In this document: piece by piece, positions 7,801-17,048 of the stretch
How positions within the stretch are numbered: the first letter of the stretch is position 1
How the letters are laid out: each line of letters starts with the position of its first letter
From: Corallococcus terminator
Lineage (GTDB): Bacteria > Myxococcota > Myxococcia > Myxococcales > Myxococcaceae
Reading direction: 5' to 3'
NCBI RefSeq assembly: GCF_003611635.1
Contig: NZ_RAVZ01000035.1
Span: forward strand, 1 to 42,814
DNA: 42,814 nt
Program-made: the position numbers and the translations under genes
Notes under the pieces: generated by a model
What the model was told of the DNA's origin: nothing
Databases searched by the model: none
The model's input: the letters and a program-made list of their open reading frames with translations, nothing else

Positions 7801-10800
7801 GCGATGGAGGAGGCCGGCGACGGACTCGTGGGGACGCTCGAATACGCCACGGCGCTCTTCGATGCGTCCACCCTCCATCGCCTGTCCGAGCATTACCTCC
7901 AGGTGCTGCGGCGCTTCGTGGAAGCCCCCTCCCGGGCCACGGCGGACGCGGTCTTCCTGTCGGAGGCGGAGCAGCGACAGGTGATCCGGGACTGGAACGC
8001 GACGGCGCGTCCCTACCCGTTGGACCTGTCCATCGTGGACGCCTTCGCGGCCCAGGTCGCCCTGCGCCCCCAGGCCGTCGCCGTGAGCCATGGCGCCACG
8101 ACGCTCACCTACGCGGAGCTGGATGCCCGTGCGAACCGGGTTGCCCTTCGGCTGCGCGCGCTCGGGGTCCACCGACGCAAGCCGCAGGTGGGCGTGTGCC
8201 TGCCTCGCTCCGTCGATCTCATCGTGTCGTTGCTGGCCATCCTCAAGGCCGGCGGCGCCTACGTCCCGCTGGATCCGGATCATCCGTCGGAGCGGCTCGC
8301 CTTCGTGGCCGGGGATGCGCGGCTCGTCGCCATCGTCACCCACGAGGCGCTGGCCTCACGGTTGCCCGGAGGAACCTGGACGCCGGTGTGCCTGGATGCT
8401 CCCGACGACACCGTGGAGGGACCGCCTGGATGGGAGGCGGTGTCGTCCGTGGATCTGGCGCACATCCTCTACACGTCAGGCTCCACGGGCCGGCCCAAGG
8501 GCGTGTGCATACCGCATCAGGGCGTGGTGCGCCTGGTGCTCAATCCCGACTACGTAAGGTTGGGCCCTGGCGACCGGATGGCGCAGTCCACCACCATCGC
8601 GTTCGACCTCTCCACGCTGGAGATCTGGGGCGCGCTGCTCAACGGGGCCACGCTGGTCCTGTTCTCCAGGGATGAGATCATCGACCCGGAGGTGCTGGCG
8701 CGCCGCCTCCTGGACGAGCGCATCACGCACATGGTGCTCGCCACGGCCCTGTTCAACCACGTGGCCCGCACGCGTCCGGAGGCCTTCCGGCACCTGACCT
8801 GGATGATCTTCGGCGGTGAGGCCGCGGACGTCTCCTGCGTCAACGCGGTGCTCGCGCACGGAGGCCCCGCCGCGCTGATCAACGGCTACGGTCCCACGGA
8901 GAACACGTCCTTCAGCACGTGGTTCCGGGTGCCGCATGCGGAAGCCACCTCCGTCCCCATCGGGGGGCCGCTCGCCAACAGCACCGCCTATGTGCTCGAC
9001 GCCCGACTCCAGGTGGTCCCGCCGGGGGTTGTCGGGGAGTTGTTCGTGGGGGGCGACGGACTGGCGCTCGGGTACTGGGATCGGTCCGCGCTCACCGCGG
9101 AGAAGTTCGTTCCCCATCCGTTCAGCGACGTTCGCGGCGCGAGGCTCTATCGCACCGGGGATCTGGTGCGACAGCGGACCGATGGCGTCCTGGAGTTCAT
9201 CGGGCGCCGCGATCATCAGGTGAAGCTGCGGGGCTTCCGCATCGAACTGGGCGAGGTGGAAGCAGCCCTGCGTCAGCATCCCGCCGTGCACGAAGCACTC
9301 GTCATGGTGCGCGAGGATGCTCCGGGCGATCGGCGGCTGGTCGCCTACGTCGCCTCCGCGGACCTCGCGGAGGCGGTGCTGCGAGAATACCTCCAGGCCC
9401 GGCTGCCAGAGCACATGGTGCCCGCCGCGTTCGTGGTGATGACGGCGCTGCCCCTGTCTCCCAACGGGAAGATCGATCGGCGGGCGCTGCCGGCACCCGA
9501 AACGTCCCCCTCCGTCACCGACGACTTCCTCGCGCCCCGCAGCCCGCTCGAAGCGCGGGTGGCGGACATCTGGGCGTCCGTGCTCGGCGGACGCGAGGTG
9601 GGAGCGCATTCCCACTTCTTCGACCTGGGGGGACATTCGCTGCTGGCCACGCAGGTGGTGTCACGCGTGCGCGATGCGCTGGGCGTGTCCCTTCCCGTGC
9701 GCGCGCTCTTCGAAGCCCCGCGCCTGGAGGCCTTCGTCCGCGGCGTGGCGCGACTGCTGGACACAGGAAGCCGCGACACCTCGCGCATCCCCCTGCTGCC
9801 TCGCGAGGCCGCCCTTCCCCTCTCCTTCGCGCAAGAGCGGTTGTGGTTCCTCGGTCGTCTTCATGAGGCACGGGGCGTCTACAACATGCCCATGGCCCTG
9901 CGCCTGGACGGCCCGCTGGACGTCCCCGTGCTGCGCGCCAGCCTTGAGGCCCTCATCCTCCGGCACGAATCCCTGCGCACCACGTTCCCTGAAGGGGACC
10001 ACCCCACACAGCGCATCCAGGCGGAGCCTGGGCTCGCGTTGGAAGTCCAGCGCATCCAGGCTCATGGACCGGACGATGCGCGGGTCCAGGACCGCCTGAG
10101 GCAGGAGGCGGCGGCTCCCTTCGACCTGGAGCACGGGCCGTTGTTCCGGGCGCTGCTGCTCCAGCTCGGAGGCACGTGCTCGGTGCTGGTGCTCAACCTC
10201 CATCACATCGTTTCCGACGGATGGTCCCTGGGCGTGCTGTTCCGGGAGCTGTCCGTGGAGTACCGGGCGCGCCTTCAAGGACCACGCACGCAACCGGCTT
10301 CGTTGCCCTTGCAGTACGCGGACTACGCGGCATGGCAGCGGCAGTCCCTTCAGGGGGAAGGGCTCCAGCGGCAGCTCGACTTCTGGAAGCAGCAGGTCGC
10401 GGAGGCACCGCACGTCCTGGATTTGCCCACGGACCGTCCGCGTCCCGCCGTGCAACGGTTCGAAGGCGCGACCCTGCGCTTCACGTTGGCTTCCTCGCTC
10501 CGCCACGCACTGGAGAACGTGGCTCGACAGGAAGGCGCCACGCTGTTCATGACGCTGCTGGCGGGCTTCCAGGTGCTGCTGTCACGCTACAGCGGTCAGC
10601 GGGACTTCATCGTCGGCACGCCCATCGCCAACCGCACGCGGGAGGAGTTGGAGGGGCTCATCGGCTTCTTCGTCAACACGCTGCCGCTGCGCGCTCGGCT
10701 GGAAGGCTCACCCTCCTTCCGCGACGTGCTGCGTCAGGTGCGGGACCGGGCCCTGGGCGCCTACGCACATCAAGAGCTGCCCTTCGAAAAGCTCGTGGAG

Positions 10801-13800
10801 GAGCTGCACGTCGAGCGGTCCCTGAGCCACGGCCCCCTGGTGCAGGTGATGTTCGCCCTGCAGAACGCGCCGGGCAGCCTGCCCCAGCTTCCAGGCCTCC
10901 AGGTGCAGGCCCTGGAGCTTCAAACCCATACATCCAAGTTCGACCTGAGCCTGATGCTGGAGGAGACAGACGACGGGTTCTCGGGCGCATTCGAATACGC
11001 GACCGCGCTCTTCGAGCCGCGCACCGTCGAGCGGATGGCCGACCACTTCCGCCGCCTGCTCGAAGGCGCGCTCCATCAACCCGATGCTTCCATCCACACC
11101 CTGCCCTGGCTCTCCAGGGAGGAGCACCACCGCGTCCTGGTGGAATGGAACACCACCGCCCGGCCCTATCCGCGCGACATGTCCCTCGCGCAGGCGTTCG
11201 AAGCGCAGGTGGCAGCGCGACCTGGGGCCATCGCCGTGCGTCACGGAGCGCAGGCCCTCACATACGCGGAGCTGGACGTGCGCGCCAACCAGCTTGCTTG
11301 GGCCCTCAAGGCGCAGGGCGTGGGGCGAGTGACGCCCAGGGTCGGCGTGTGCCTGCCCCGTGGCATCGACCTCGTCGTGTCGCTCGTCGCCATCCTCAAG
11401 GCGGGCGGCGCCTACGTGCCGCTGGATCCGGACTACCCCTCCGAGCGCCTCGCCTTCATGGCGGGTGATGCACGGCTCGTCACGGTCGTGACCCAGGCGT
11501 CACACGCGGACGTGGTGCCGGCCGGCGCGTGGTCCATCCTGTGCCTGGATGCACAGGCGGAGGCGTGGACCTCGCGCGACCGGCGCGCGCCTCCGGACGA
11601 AGGCTGCGCTGACGACCTGGCGCACATCCTCTACACGTCAGGCTCCACCGGCCAGCCCAAGGGCGTCTGCATCCCGCACCGAGGGGTCGCGCGACTGGTC
11701 CTCGACCCGGATTTCCTCCAGGTCCGTCCCGAGGACCGCGTCGCCCAGACCTCCACCGTCGCCTTCGACGCTTCGACCTTCGAGCTGTGGGGGGCCCTGC
11801 TCAATGGCGCCACGCTCGTCCTGCTGTCGAAGGAGGAGGTCATCGAGCCCTTGGTGCTCGCCAGGCGGATCCGAGATGAGGGCATCACCATCCTCTTCCT
11901 GACGACGGCCCTCCTCAACCACGTTGCTCGCACCGACGCGTCGCTGCTGAAGGGCCTCCGTGGGTTGCTCTTCGGCGGGGAGGCCGCGGATCCAACCTGC
12001 ATCCGCGCGGTGCTGGCCCACAGTGCTCCGGAGCACCTCGTGAATGCCTACGGGCCCACGGAGAACTCGGCGTACAGCACGTGGTTCTCACCGACTCGGA
12101 TCGAACCTGATGCGGTGTCCGTGCCCATTGGGCGCCCCGTCTCCAACAGCACCGCGTACGTCTTGGATGAGCACCGCCATCCCGTGGCGCCCGGTGTCGT
12201 CGGTGAGCTCTTTGTCGGTGGCGATGGACTGGCATGGGGTTACTGGGAGCGGCCCGAACTCACCGCTGACGCCTTCGTCCCCCACCCCTTCTCCTCCACT
12301 CCCGGCGCCCGGCTCTACCGGACGGGCGACCTCGTCCGGCAGCTCCACGATGGGGCATTCGTCTTCGTGGGCCGCCGCGATCACCAGGTGAAGGTGCGTG
12401 GCTTCCGCATCGAGCTGGGTGAAATCGAAGCCGTCCTGCGCCGGCACCCTTCCGTGAAGGAAGCCCTTGTCTTGATGCGGGAGGACGCGCCCGGGGACAA
12501 GCGGCTGGTTTCCTACGTCACCTTCCGCGAGGCACTGACGGCCAGCGACCTGCGCGCCCACGTCCAGGAACTGCTTCCCAGCCACATGGTCCCCTCGGCG
12601 TTCGTGCTGCTCGATGCGCTGCCGATGACGCCGAATGGAAAGGTGGATCGTCGCGCGCTGCCTGCGCCCGTTTCAGAGGAGGGCCCCACCGAAGCGCGGC
12701 CCCTGACCGCGCTGGAACAGACGCTGACCACCATCTGGTGCGCGGTGCTCCATCTGTCCCACGTCCGTGTTGACGCGAACTTCTTCGACCTTGGGGGCCA
12801 CTCGCTGTTGGCCACGCAGGTCGTCTCCCGAATCTCTCAGGCGCTGGGCCTTCCCGTTCCCGTCCGCACCCTCTTCGAGTTCCCCTCCATCGAAGCCCTG
12901 GCGAAAGCGTTGGAAACACACACGAAGGACACCGTCCTTCCCGGTCCCGCGATTCGGGCCCTGCACCATGAAGGACCGCCGCCGCTGTCCTTCGCGCAGG
13001 AACGCCTCTGGTTCCTGCACCAGTTCCACAACGACCGGGTCGCCTACAACATGCCCCTGGCGTTGCGGTTGGAAGGAGCGCTGGACGTGGCCGCGCTGGA
13101 GCACGGACTTCAGGCCCTCGTGGATCGGCATGAATCGCTGCGCACTTCGTTCCCGGGCGATGGCGTTCCAGCACAGCGAATCGCGCCCCGACTCTCGGTG
13201 TCGTTCCGTACGGTGGAGGCTCGCTCCGGGGAAGAGGCCGACACCCTCCTGAAGCAGGAAGCGGAGACGCCCTTCGACCTCGCGGAGGGCCCGCTGTTCC
13301 GAGCCATCCTGGTGCGCGAGGATGCGCGGCATCACGTGCTGCTGCTCAACCTGCACCACATCGTATCCGACGGATGGTCGCTCGGCGTTCTCTACAAGGA
13401 GCTGTCCTCCGAATACCAGGCGCGACAGGCGGGACGGCCTTCGGACCTCGCGCCCCTGCCCGTGCAGTACGCGGACTTCGCGGCATGGCAGCGGCAGTGG
13501 CTCCAGGGGGACGTGCTCCAGCGTCGGCTCGATTACTGGAAGCGGGAACTCGAGGACGCACCGAGGCTGCTGGAGCTGCCCACGGACCATCCGCGTCCCT
13601 CCGTGCAGCGATTCGCGGGAGCCACCCACGTCTTCAACCTCCCCCGCACCGTGCGCGAGCCCCTGGAGGGCCTGGGTCGCCAGGAGGGCGCCACACTGTT
13701 CATGACGCTGCTGGCGGGCTTCCAGGTGCTGCTGTCGCGCTACAGCGGCCAGCAGGACCTCATTGTCGGCACACCCATCGCCAACCGCACGCATGAGGAG

Positions 13801-16800
13801 TTGGAAGGGCTCATCGGATTCTTCGTCAACACACTGCCCCTGCGCGCCCGGATGGATGGCACCCCTTCCTTCCGCGAAGTCCTGCGCCAGGTGCGGGACC
13901 GGGCCCTCGGCGCCTACGCGCATCAGGAGCTGCCCTTCGAGAAGCTCGTGGAGGAGCTGCACGTCGAGCGTGCCCTGGACCACGGTCCCCTGGTGCAGGT
14001 GATGTTCACCCTCCAGAACACGCCCGGGACACCACCCCGGTTCCCCGGCCTCCAGGTCGAGGCGCTGGAACTCCAGACCCATACCTCGAAGTTCGACCTC
14101 ACCCTGGCCGTGACCGAAACACCCGAAGGTCTGAGCAGTGCGTTCGAATACGCGACCGCGCTCTTCGAACACCGCACCATCGAGCGGATGGCCGACCACT
14201 TCCGGCGGCTGCTCGAAAGCGCGCTCCATCAACCCGACGCTTCCATCCATGCACTGTCCTGGCTCTCCGAGGAGGAACGCCACCGCGTCCTCGTGGAATG
14301 GAACACCACCGCCCGTCCCTACCCACGCGACGCATCCCTCGCGCAGGTGTTCGAAGCGCAGGTGGCAGCGCGACCTGAGGCCATCGCCGTGCGTCACGGG
14401 GCCCAGGCCCTCACGTACGCGGAGCTGGATGTGCGCGCCAACCAGCTCGCGTGGGCCCTCAAGGGGCAGGGCGTTGGGCGTGAGACGCGCCAGGTCGGCG
14501 TGTGCCTGCCCCGTGGCATCGACCTCATCGTGTCGCTCGTCGCCATCCTCAAGGCGGGTGGCGCCTACGTGCCACTGGATCCGGACTACCCCTCTGAACG
14601 CCTCGCCTTCATGGCGGCCGACGCGCGACTGCACCGGATCATCACGGACACGACGCTTGCCCCCCGGATTCCCGCGGACGGTGTCGAAACCCTCCGTATC
14701 GACGCGCTGGAGCCCACTTCACACGCGGACTCACCCTTCGATGCTCGCGGTTTCCATCCCGCCGAACCCGCGTACGTCATCTATACGTCCGGATCCACGG
14801 GGCGCCCCAAGGGCGTCTGTGTTCCCCATCAGGCCGTGCTGCGACTGGTGATGGACGCGGACTACATCCCGTTCGGTCCGGACGACCGCGTGGCCCAGGC
14901 CGCGACGGTGTCCTTCGATGCGTCGACGTTCGAGCTGTGGGGCGCGCTGCTCAACGGCGCCACGCTCGTCCTGTTCTCGAAGGAGGAGATCATCGAGCCC
15001 GCGACGCTCGCCCGCGTCCTGCGCGACGAGCGCATCACCGCGCTGTTCCTGACCACGGCCCTCTTCAACCACGTCGCACGCATGGAGCCCACGGCCTTCA
15101 ATGACCTGTCCACGCTCCTCTTTGGCGGAGAGGCCGTGGATCCGGCCTGCGTCAACCGACTGCTCGCCCACGGTGGGCCTCGTCGGCTGTTGCACGTCTA
15201 CGGCCCCACGGAGAACACGACCTTCAGCACCTGGCATTCTGTGACAGGGCCCGTCACCGACACCGTGCCCATCGGTCGGCCCGTCTCCAACAGCACGGCG
15301 TACGTGCTGGATGCGCACCGCCATCCCGTGGCGCCCGGTGTCGTCGGCGAACTCTTCGTTGGCGGCGACGGCCTCGCCTGGGGCTACTGGGAACGGCCTG
15401 AACTCACCGCCGAAGCATTCATCCCCCACCCGTTCTCCACCTCCCCCGGCGCCCGCCTCTACCGCACGGGCGACCTCGTCCGGCAGCTCCACGATGGTGC
15501 CCTCGTCTTCGTGGGCCGCCGCGACCATCAGGTGAAGGTGCGTGGTTTCCGCATCGAGCCGGGCGAAATCGAAGCCGTCCTGCGCCAGCATCCTTCCGTG
15601 CGTGAAGTCATCGTCCTCGTTCGAGAGGACTCGCCCGGAGACAAGCGGCTGGTCGCCTACGTCACCTTCCGCGAGGCCCTGACCGCCAGCGATCTGCGCA
15701 CCCATGTGCAAGGGCTGCTTCCCAGCCACATGGTCCCCACCGCGTTCGTGCTGCTCGACTCGCTGCCGCTCAACGCGAACGGGAAGGTGGACCGACGCGC
15801 CCTGCCCCAACCCGAAGAGTCCACGCAGGCGGACGACACCGGCGTGGCACCTCGCACGCCCCTGGAGCAACAGGTGGCGGACCTGTGGGCACAGGTCCTC
15901 ACGCGCACGTCCATCAGCGTCACCGCGAGCTTCTTCGACCTGGGAGGACACTCCCTGCTCGCGGCGCAGCTCGTGTCGAAGCTGTCCGAACACTTCCAGC
16001 TCAAGGTCCCCCTCCAGGTCCTCTTCCAGAGCCCGACGGTCGCGGCGCTCGCGCAATGGCTCCAGTCGCGGCTCACACCTGACGCTCCCGGGACCCCGCA
16101 GGCCCACGCCCTTCCCGAGGGCGTCGTGCAGCTCCAGCAGGGCCGTGCGGACCTCCCGCCGCTGTGGTGCATGCACCCGGTGGGCGGCACGGTGTTCTGC
16201 TACCAGGACCTCGTGCGGGCGCTGGGACCCGAGCGCACCGTCTACGGTCTCCAGGCGCCGGGCGTGAACGGCGAATGCCCACCGCTGGGCAGCATCGAAG
16301 CACTCGCGTCGTACCACCTGAACGCGATGCTCCAGTGCCAGCCCAAGGGCCCGCACTACCTCGTGGGCCTCTCGATGGGCGGCACCATCGTCTACGAGAT
16401 GGCCCAGCGCATGCTGCGGCTGGGCATCCCTCCCGCGCTGCTCGTCTTCCTGGACACGCCCGGCCCCGGCCAGATGCCCACGCGCTTCGAGGACGACGCC
16501 GCGCTGCTCGCGGCCATGTTCGGAGATGACACACCGACGCTCGCGCAGCACCTGCGCACGCTGCCGCCGCACGAACAGATGCGCGAAGTCCTGCGGCAGG
16601 CCCGCGCGGGAGCGACCGTGCCGGACTCGTATTCGCTCCGGGACCTGGAGGTCTTCCTGGACGTCTGGAAGGCCCACATGCGGGCCCTCTTCAGCTACGA
16701 ACCGGTGGCCTACGCGGGATGCGCCACCTACCTCCGGGCCCAGGAGCACATCCCGCCCCACCCGCTCCATCCCGAACAACCCTGGCAGGTGCTCGTCCAG

Positions 16801-16947
16801 CACGGGCTGGAGGTGCTGCCCGTGCCCGGCAACCACCAGACGATGATCGAACCGCCCCACGTCGAAGCCATGGCGAAGCACCTGGCCGACTGCATGCGGC
16901 GCATCGAGGCCGGGCCCGCTTCAGCGCCGCGCACCTCCGCCGCGTAG
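4825..16947 (+). CDS. Four-module nonribosomal peptide synthetase with terminal thioesterase
   Basis: A 4040-residue megasynthetase that activates and joins four amino acids on phosphopantetheine arms and releases the peptide. Domain order by base position: A1 about 4900-6350, T1 (GGQSLL, about 6487); C2 about 6670-7970 (HHIISDGWS, 7048), A2 about 8030-9490, T2 (9619); C3 9808-11110 (HHIVSDGWS, 10201), A3 11180-12660, T3 (12781); C4 12976-14270 (13357), A4 14340-15810, T4 (15931); TE 16136-16900 with GLSMGG (16366) and GNHQT. No epimerisation, methylation or starter C domain is seen. Pocket codes I extracted by eye: A1 DAFFFGCTFK, A2 DLLVIGGSFK, A3 DAFFLGAAYK, A4 DAFFLGVTFK. A1, A3 and A4 resemble Ile/Val/Leu codes; A2 is unassigned. 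No MbtH, transporter or regulator gene is nearby. The start is ATG 4825; GTG 4771 would add 18 residues. Confidence 0.95.
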   Translation: MTDTVDASPSPRGLSPRNIAEAFGTQVALRPQAVAVRCDGQQLTYAELDARANRLANALKARGVGREQPRVGVCLPRSVELLVALLGILKAGGAYVPLDPEYPAERLDFMATDSRVRIIVTHAALESRMPVGDWHALCLDAHADTLAAFSEAAPDCDAVADDLAYVVFTSGSTGRPKGVCVPHRGVLRLVLDADYVHLGADEVLLQLAPVAFDASTFEIWGALLNGGRVAVFSRGASALDELGAFLRTERVTTAFLTTGLFNNLVDLGLPGTDTLRQLFTGGEVMSLPHARRALEALPHTRVINCYGPTENTTFTSCQPLRSPLGSEPAPIGHAISGTRMYVLDDAGRELSPGLVGELYTGGSGVAWGYWERPDLTAERFLPDPYSTEPGARMYRSGDLARRLADGAVDFVGRSDHQVKVRGFRIELGEVEAALRLHASVQEAVALVREDVPGDKRLVTYVTASEPLTASLLRLHLKGHLPAHMLPSAIVVLDVMPLATNGKVERRALPDPRDCPGADDDFVAPETALERAVARVWADVLRVDAVSATADFFELGGQSLLATRAIARLGNLLQRPVALRTLFEHPTLRDFAAALERIHPASGHTGAPIPPCTQAEREQPSFSQQRLWFLDRWMPGSPLYSLPMAFRLEGALDVSVLEQALQAVVERHEALRTTFPGDGGPVQRVASRLGVTLECVESRSEEETAGWMQREAERPFNLAEGPLFRARLIREGERQQVLVLNLHHIISDGWSFGVLYRELSSEVRTRSQGEASALAPLPLQYPDYAAWQRQWLQGDVLQRQLGFWEQQLAGVSHVLEVPTDRPRPAVQRFEGATHRFKVPGELRHALDGVARQEGATLFMALLTGFQVLLSRYSGQRDFVVGTPIANRTREELEGLIGFFVNTLPLRVRFEGTPSFQDVLHQVRDRALGAYAHQDLPFEKLVEALQVEREQSRTPLIQVLFALQNAPAGQLQLPGVAVTPLTLETRTSKFELFLAMEEAGDGLVGTLEYATALFDASTLHRLSEHYLQVLRRFVEAPSRATADAVFLSEAEQRQVIRDWNATARPYPLDLSIVDAFAAQVALRPQAVAVSHGATTLTYAELDARANRVALRLRALGVHRRKPQVGVCLPRSVDLIVSLLAILKAGGAYVPLDPDHPSERLAFVAGDARLVAIVTHEALASRLPGGTWTPVCLDAPDDTVEGPPGWEAVSSVDLAHILYTSGSTGRPKGVCIPHQGVVRLVLNPDYVRLGPGDRMAQSTTIAFDLSTLEIWGALLNGATLVLFSRDEIIDPEVLARRLLDERITHMVLATALFNHVARTRPEAFRHLTWMIFGGEAADVSCVNAVLAHGGPAALINGYGPTENTSFSTWFRVPHAEATSVPIGGPLANSTAYVLDARLQVVPPGVVGELFVGGDGLALGYWDRSALTAEKFVPHPFSDVRGARLYRTGDLVRQRTDGVLEFIGRRDHQVKLRGFRIELGEVEAALRQHPAVHEALVMVREDAPGDRRLVAYVASADLAEAVLREYLQARLPEHMVPAAFVVMTALPLSPNGKIDRRALPAPETSPSVTDDFLAPRSPLEARVADIWASVLGGREVGAHSHFFDLGGHSLLATQVVSRVRDALGVSLPVRALFEAPRLEAFVRGVARLLDTGSRDTSRIPLLPREAALPLSFAQERLWFLGRLHEARGVYNMPMALRLDGPLDVPVLRASLEALILRHESLRTTFPEGDHPTQRIQAEPGLALEVQRIQAHGPDDARVQDRLRQEAAAPFDLEHGPLFRALLLQLGGTCSVLVLNLHHIVSDGWSLGVLFRELSVEYRARLQGPRTQPASLPLQYADYAAWQRQSLQGEGLQRQLDFWKQQVAEAPHVLDLPTDRPRPAVQRFEGATLRFTLASSLRHALENVARQEGATLFMTLLAGFQVLLSRYSGQRDFIVGTPIANRTREELEGLIGFFVNTLPLRARLEGSPSFRDVLRQVRDRALGAYAHQELPFEKLVEELHVERSLSHGPLVQVMFALQNAPGSLPQLPGLQVQALELQTHTSKFDLSLMLEETDDGFSGAFEYATALFEPRTVERMADHFRRLLEGALHQPDASIHTLPWLSREEHHRVLVEWNTTARPYPRDMSLAQAFEAQVAARPGAIAVRHGAQALTYAELDVRANQLAWALKAQGVGRVTPRVGVCLPRGIDLVVSLVAILKAGGAYVPLDPDYPSERLAFMAGDARLVTVVTQASHADVVPAGAWSILCLDAQAEAWTSRDRRAPPDEGCADDLAHILYTSGSTGQPKGVCIPHRGVARLVLDPDFLQVRPEDRVAQTSTVAFDASTFELWGALLNGATLVLLSKEEVIEPLVLARRIRDEGITILFLTTALLNHVARTDASLLKGLRGLLFGGEAADPTCIRAVLAHSAPEHLVNAYGPTENSAYSTWFSPTRIEPDAVSVPIGRPVSNSTAYVLDEHRHPVAPGVVGELFVGGDGLAWGYWERPELTADAFVPHPFSSTPGARLYRTGDLVRQLHDGAFVFVGRRDHQVKVRGFRIELGEIEAVLRRHPSVKEALVLMREDAPGDKRLVSYVTFREALTASDLRAHVQELLPSHMVPSAFVLLDALPMTPNGKVDRRALPAPVSEEGPTEARPLTALEQTLTTIWCAVLHLSHVRVDANFFDLGGHSLLATQVVSRISQALGLPVPVRTLFEFPSIEALAKALETHTKDTVLPGPAIRALHHEGPPPLSFAQERLWFLHQFHNDRVAYNMPLALRLEGALDVAALEHGLQALVDRHESLRTSFPGDGVPAQRIAPRLSVSFRTVEARSGEEADTLLKQEAETPFDLAEGPLFRAILVREDARHHVLLLNLHHIVSDGWSLGVLYKELSSEYQARQAGRPSDLAPLPVQYADFAAWQRQWLQGDVLQRRLDYWKRELEDAPRLLELPTDHPRPSVQRFAGATHVFNLPRTVREPLEGLGRQEGATLFMTLLAGFQVLLSRYSGQQDLIVGTPIANRTHEELEGLIGFFVNTLPLRARMDGTPSFREVLRQVRDRALGAYAHQELPFEKLVEELHVERALDHGPLVQVMFTLQNTPGTPPRFPGLQVEALELQTHTSKFDLTLAVTETPEGLSSAFEYATALFEHRTIERMADHFRRLLESALHQPDASIHALSWLSEEERHRVLVEWNTTARPYPRDASLAQVFEAQVAARPEAIAVRHGAQALTYAELDVRANQLAWALKGQGVGRETRQVGVCLPRGIDLIVSLVAILKAGGAYVPLDPDYPSERLAFMAADARLHRIITDTTLAPRIPADGVETLRIDALEPTSHADSPFDARGFHPAEPAYVIYTSGSTGRPKGVCVPHQAVLRLVMDADYIPFGPDDRVAQAATVSFDASTFELWGALLNGATLVLFSKEEIIEPATLARVLRDERITALFLTTALFNHVARMEPTAFNDLSTLLFGGEAVDPACVNRLLAHGGPRRLLHVYGPTENTTFSTWHSVTGPVTDTVPIGRPVSNSTAYVLDAHRHPVAPGVVGELFVGGDGLAWGYWERPELTAEAFIPHPFSTSPGARLYRTGDLVRQLHDGALVFVGRRDHQVKVRGFRIEPGEIEAVLRQHPSVREVIVLVREDSPGDKRLVAYVTFREALTASDLRTHVQGLLPSHMVPTAFVLLDSLPLNANGKVDRRALPQPEESTQADDTGVAPRTPLEQQVADLWAQVLTRTSISVTASFFDLGGHSLLAAQLVSKLSEHFQLKVPLQVLFQSPTVAALAQWLQSRLTPDAPGTPQAHALPEGVVQLQQGRADLPPLWCMHPVGGTVFCYQDLVRALGPERTVYGLQAPGVNGECPPLGSIEALASYHLNAMLQCQPKGPHYLVGLSMGGTIVYEMAQRMLRLGIPPALLVFLDTPGPGQMPTRFEDDAALLAAMFGDDTPTLAQHLRTLPPHEQMREVLRQARAGATVPDSYSLRDLEVFLDVWKAHMRALFSYEPVAYAGCATYLRAQEHIPPHPLHPEQPWQVLVQHGLEVLPVPGNHQTMIEPPHVEAMAKHLADCMRRIEAGPASAPRTSAA
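10981..12660 (+). repeat. Intragenic NRPS repeat, first copy (end of C3, A3)
   Basis: This stretch aligns with 14134-15800 at an offset of 3153 bp falling to 3144 bp, with long identical runs at DNA level, such as 33 bp beginning at 12171 and at 15315. The order is collinear, so one C-A-T module was copied or homogenised by gene conversion. The region about 11470-11620 does not match the second copy. Confidence 0.7.
14134..15800 (+). repeat. Intragenic NRPS repeat, second copy (end of C4, A4)
   Basis: This is the partner of 10981-12660. Similarity is high through the end of the C domain, the A-domain entry and the A-domain C-terminal half. It breaks down between about 14630 and 14780, between core motifs A2 and A3, and then returns. 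Confidence 0.7.
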
Positions 16948-17048
16948 CGAACAAGCTCCAGGCGGTATGCCCGGAGACCTGCCGACCAGGGGTGCGAAGT
17001 GGGCCGCGCCGGAAGGGGACAGGGGGGGCGAAGCGTACTAGCGCTTCC

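Noticed and set aside
10981-15800. The NRPS repeats as a mobile element or CRISPR-like array
   Set aside because: The repeats are protein-coding modules in frame with functional motifs; no short spacers, terminal repeats or transposase are present.
16719-17048. Upstream extension of the glycosidase-like frame into the NRPS end
   Set aside because: A signal peptide starts at ATG 17049, and the extension overlaps the thioesterase domain in another frame.
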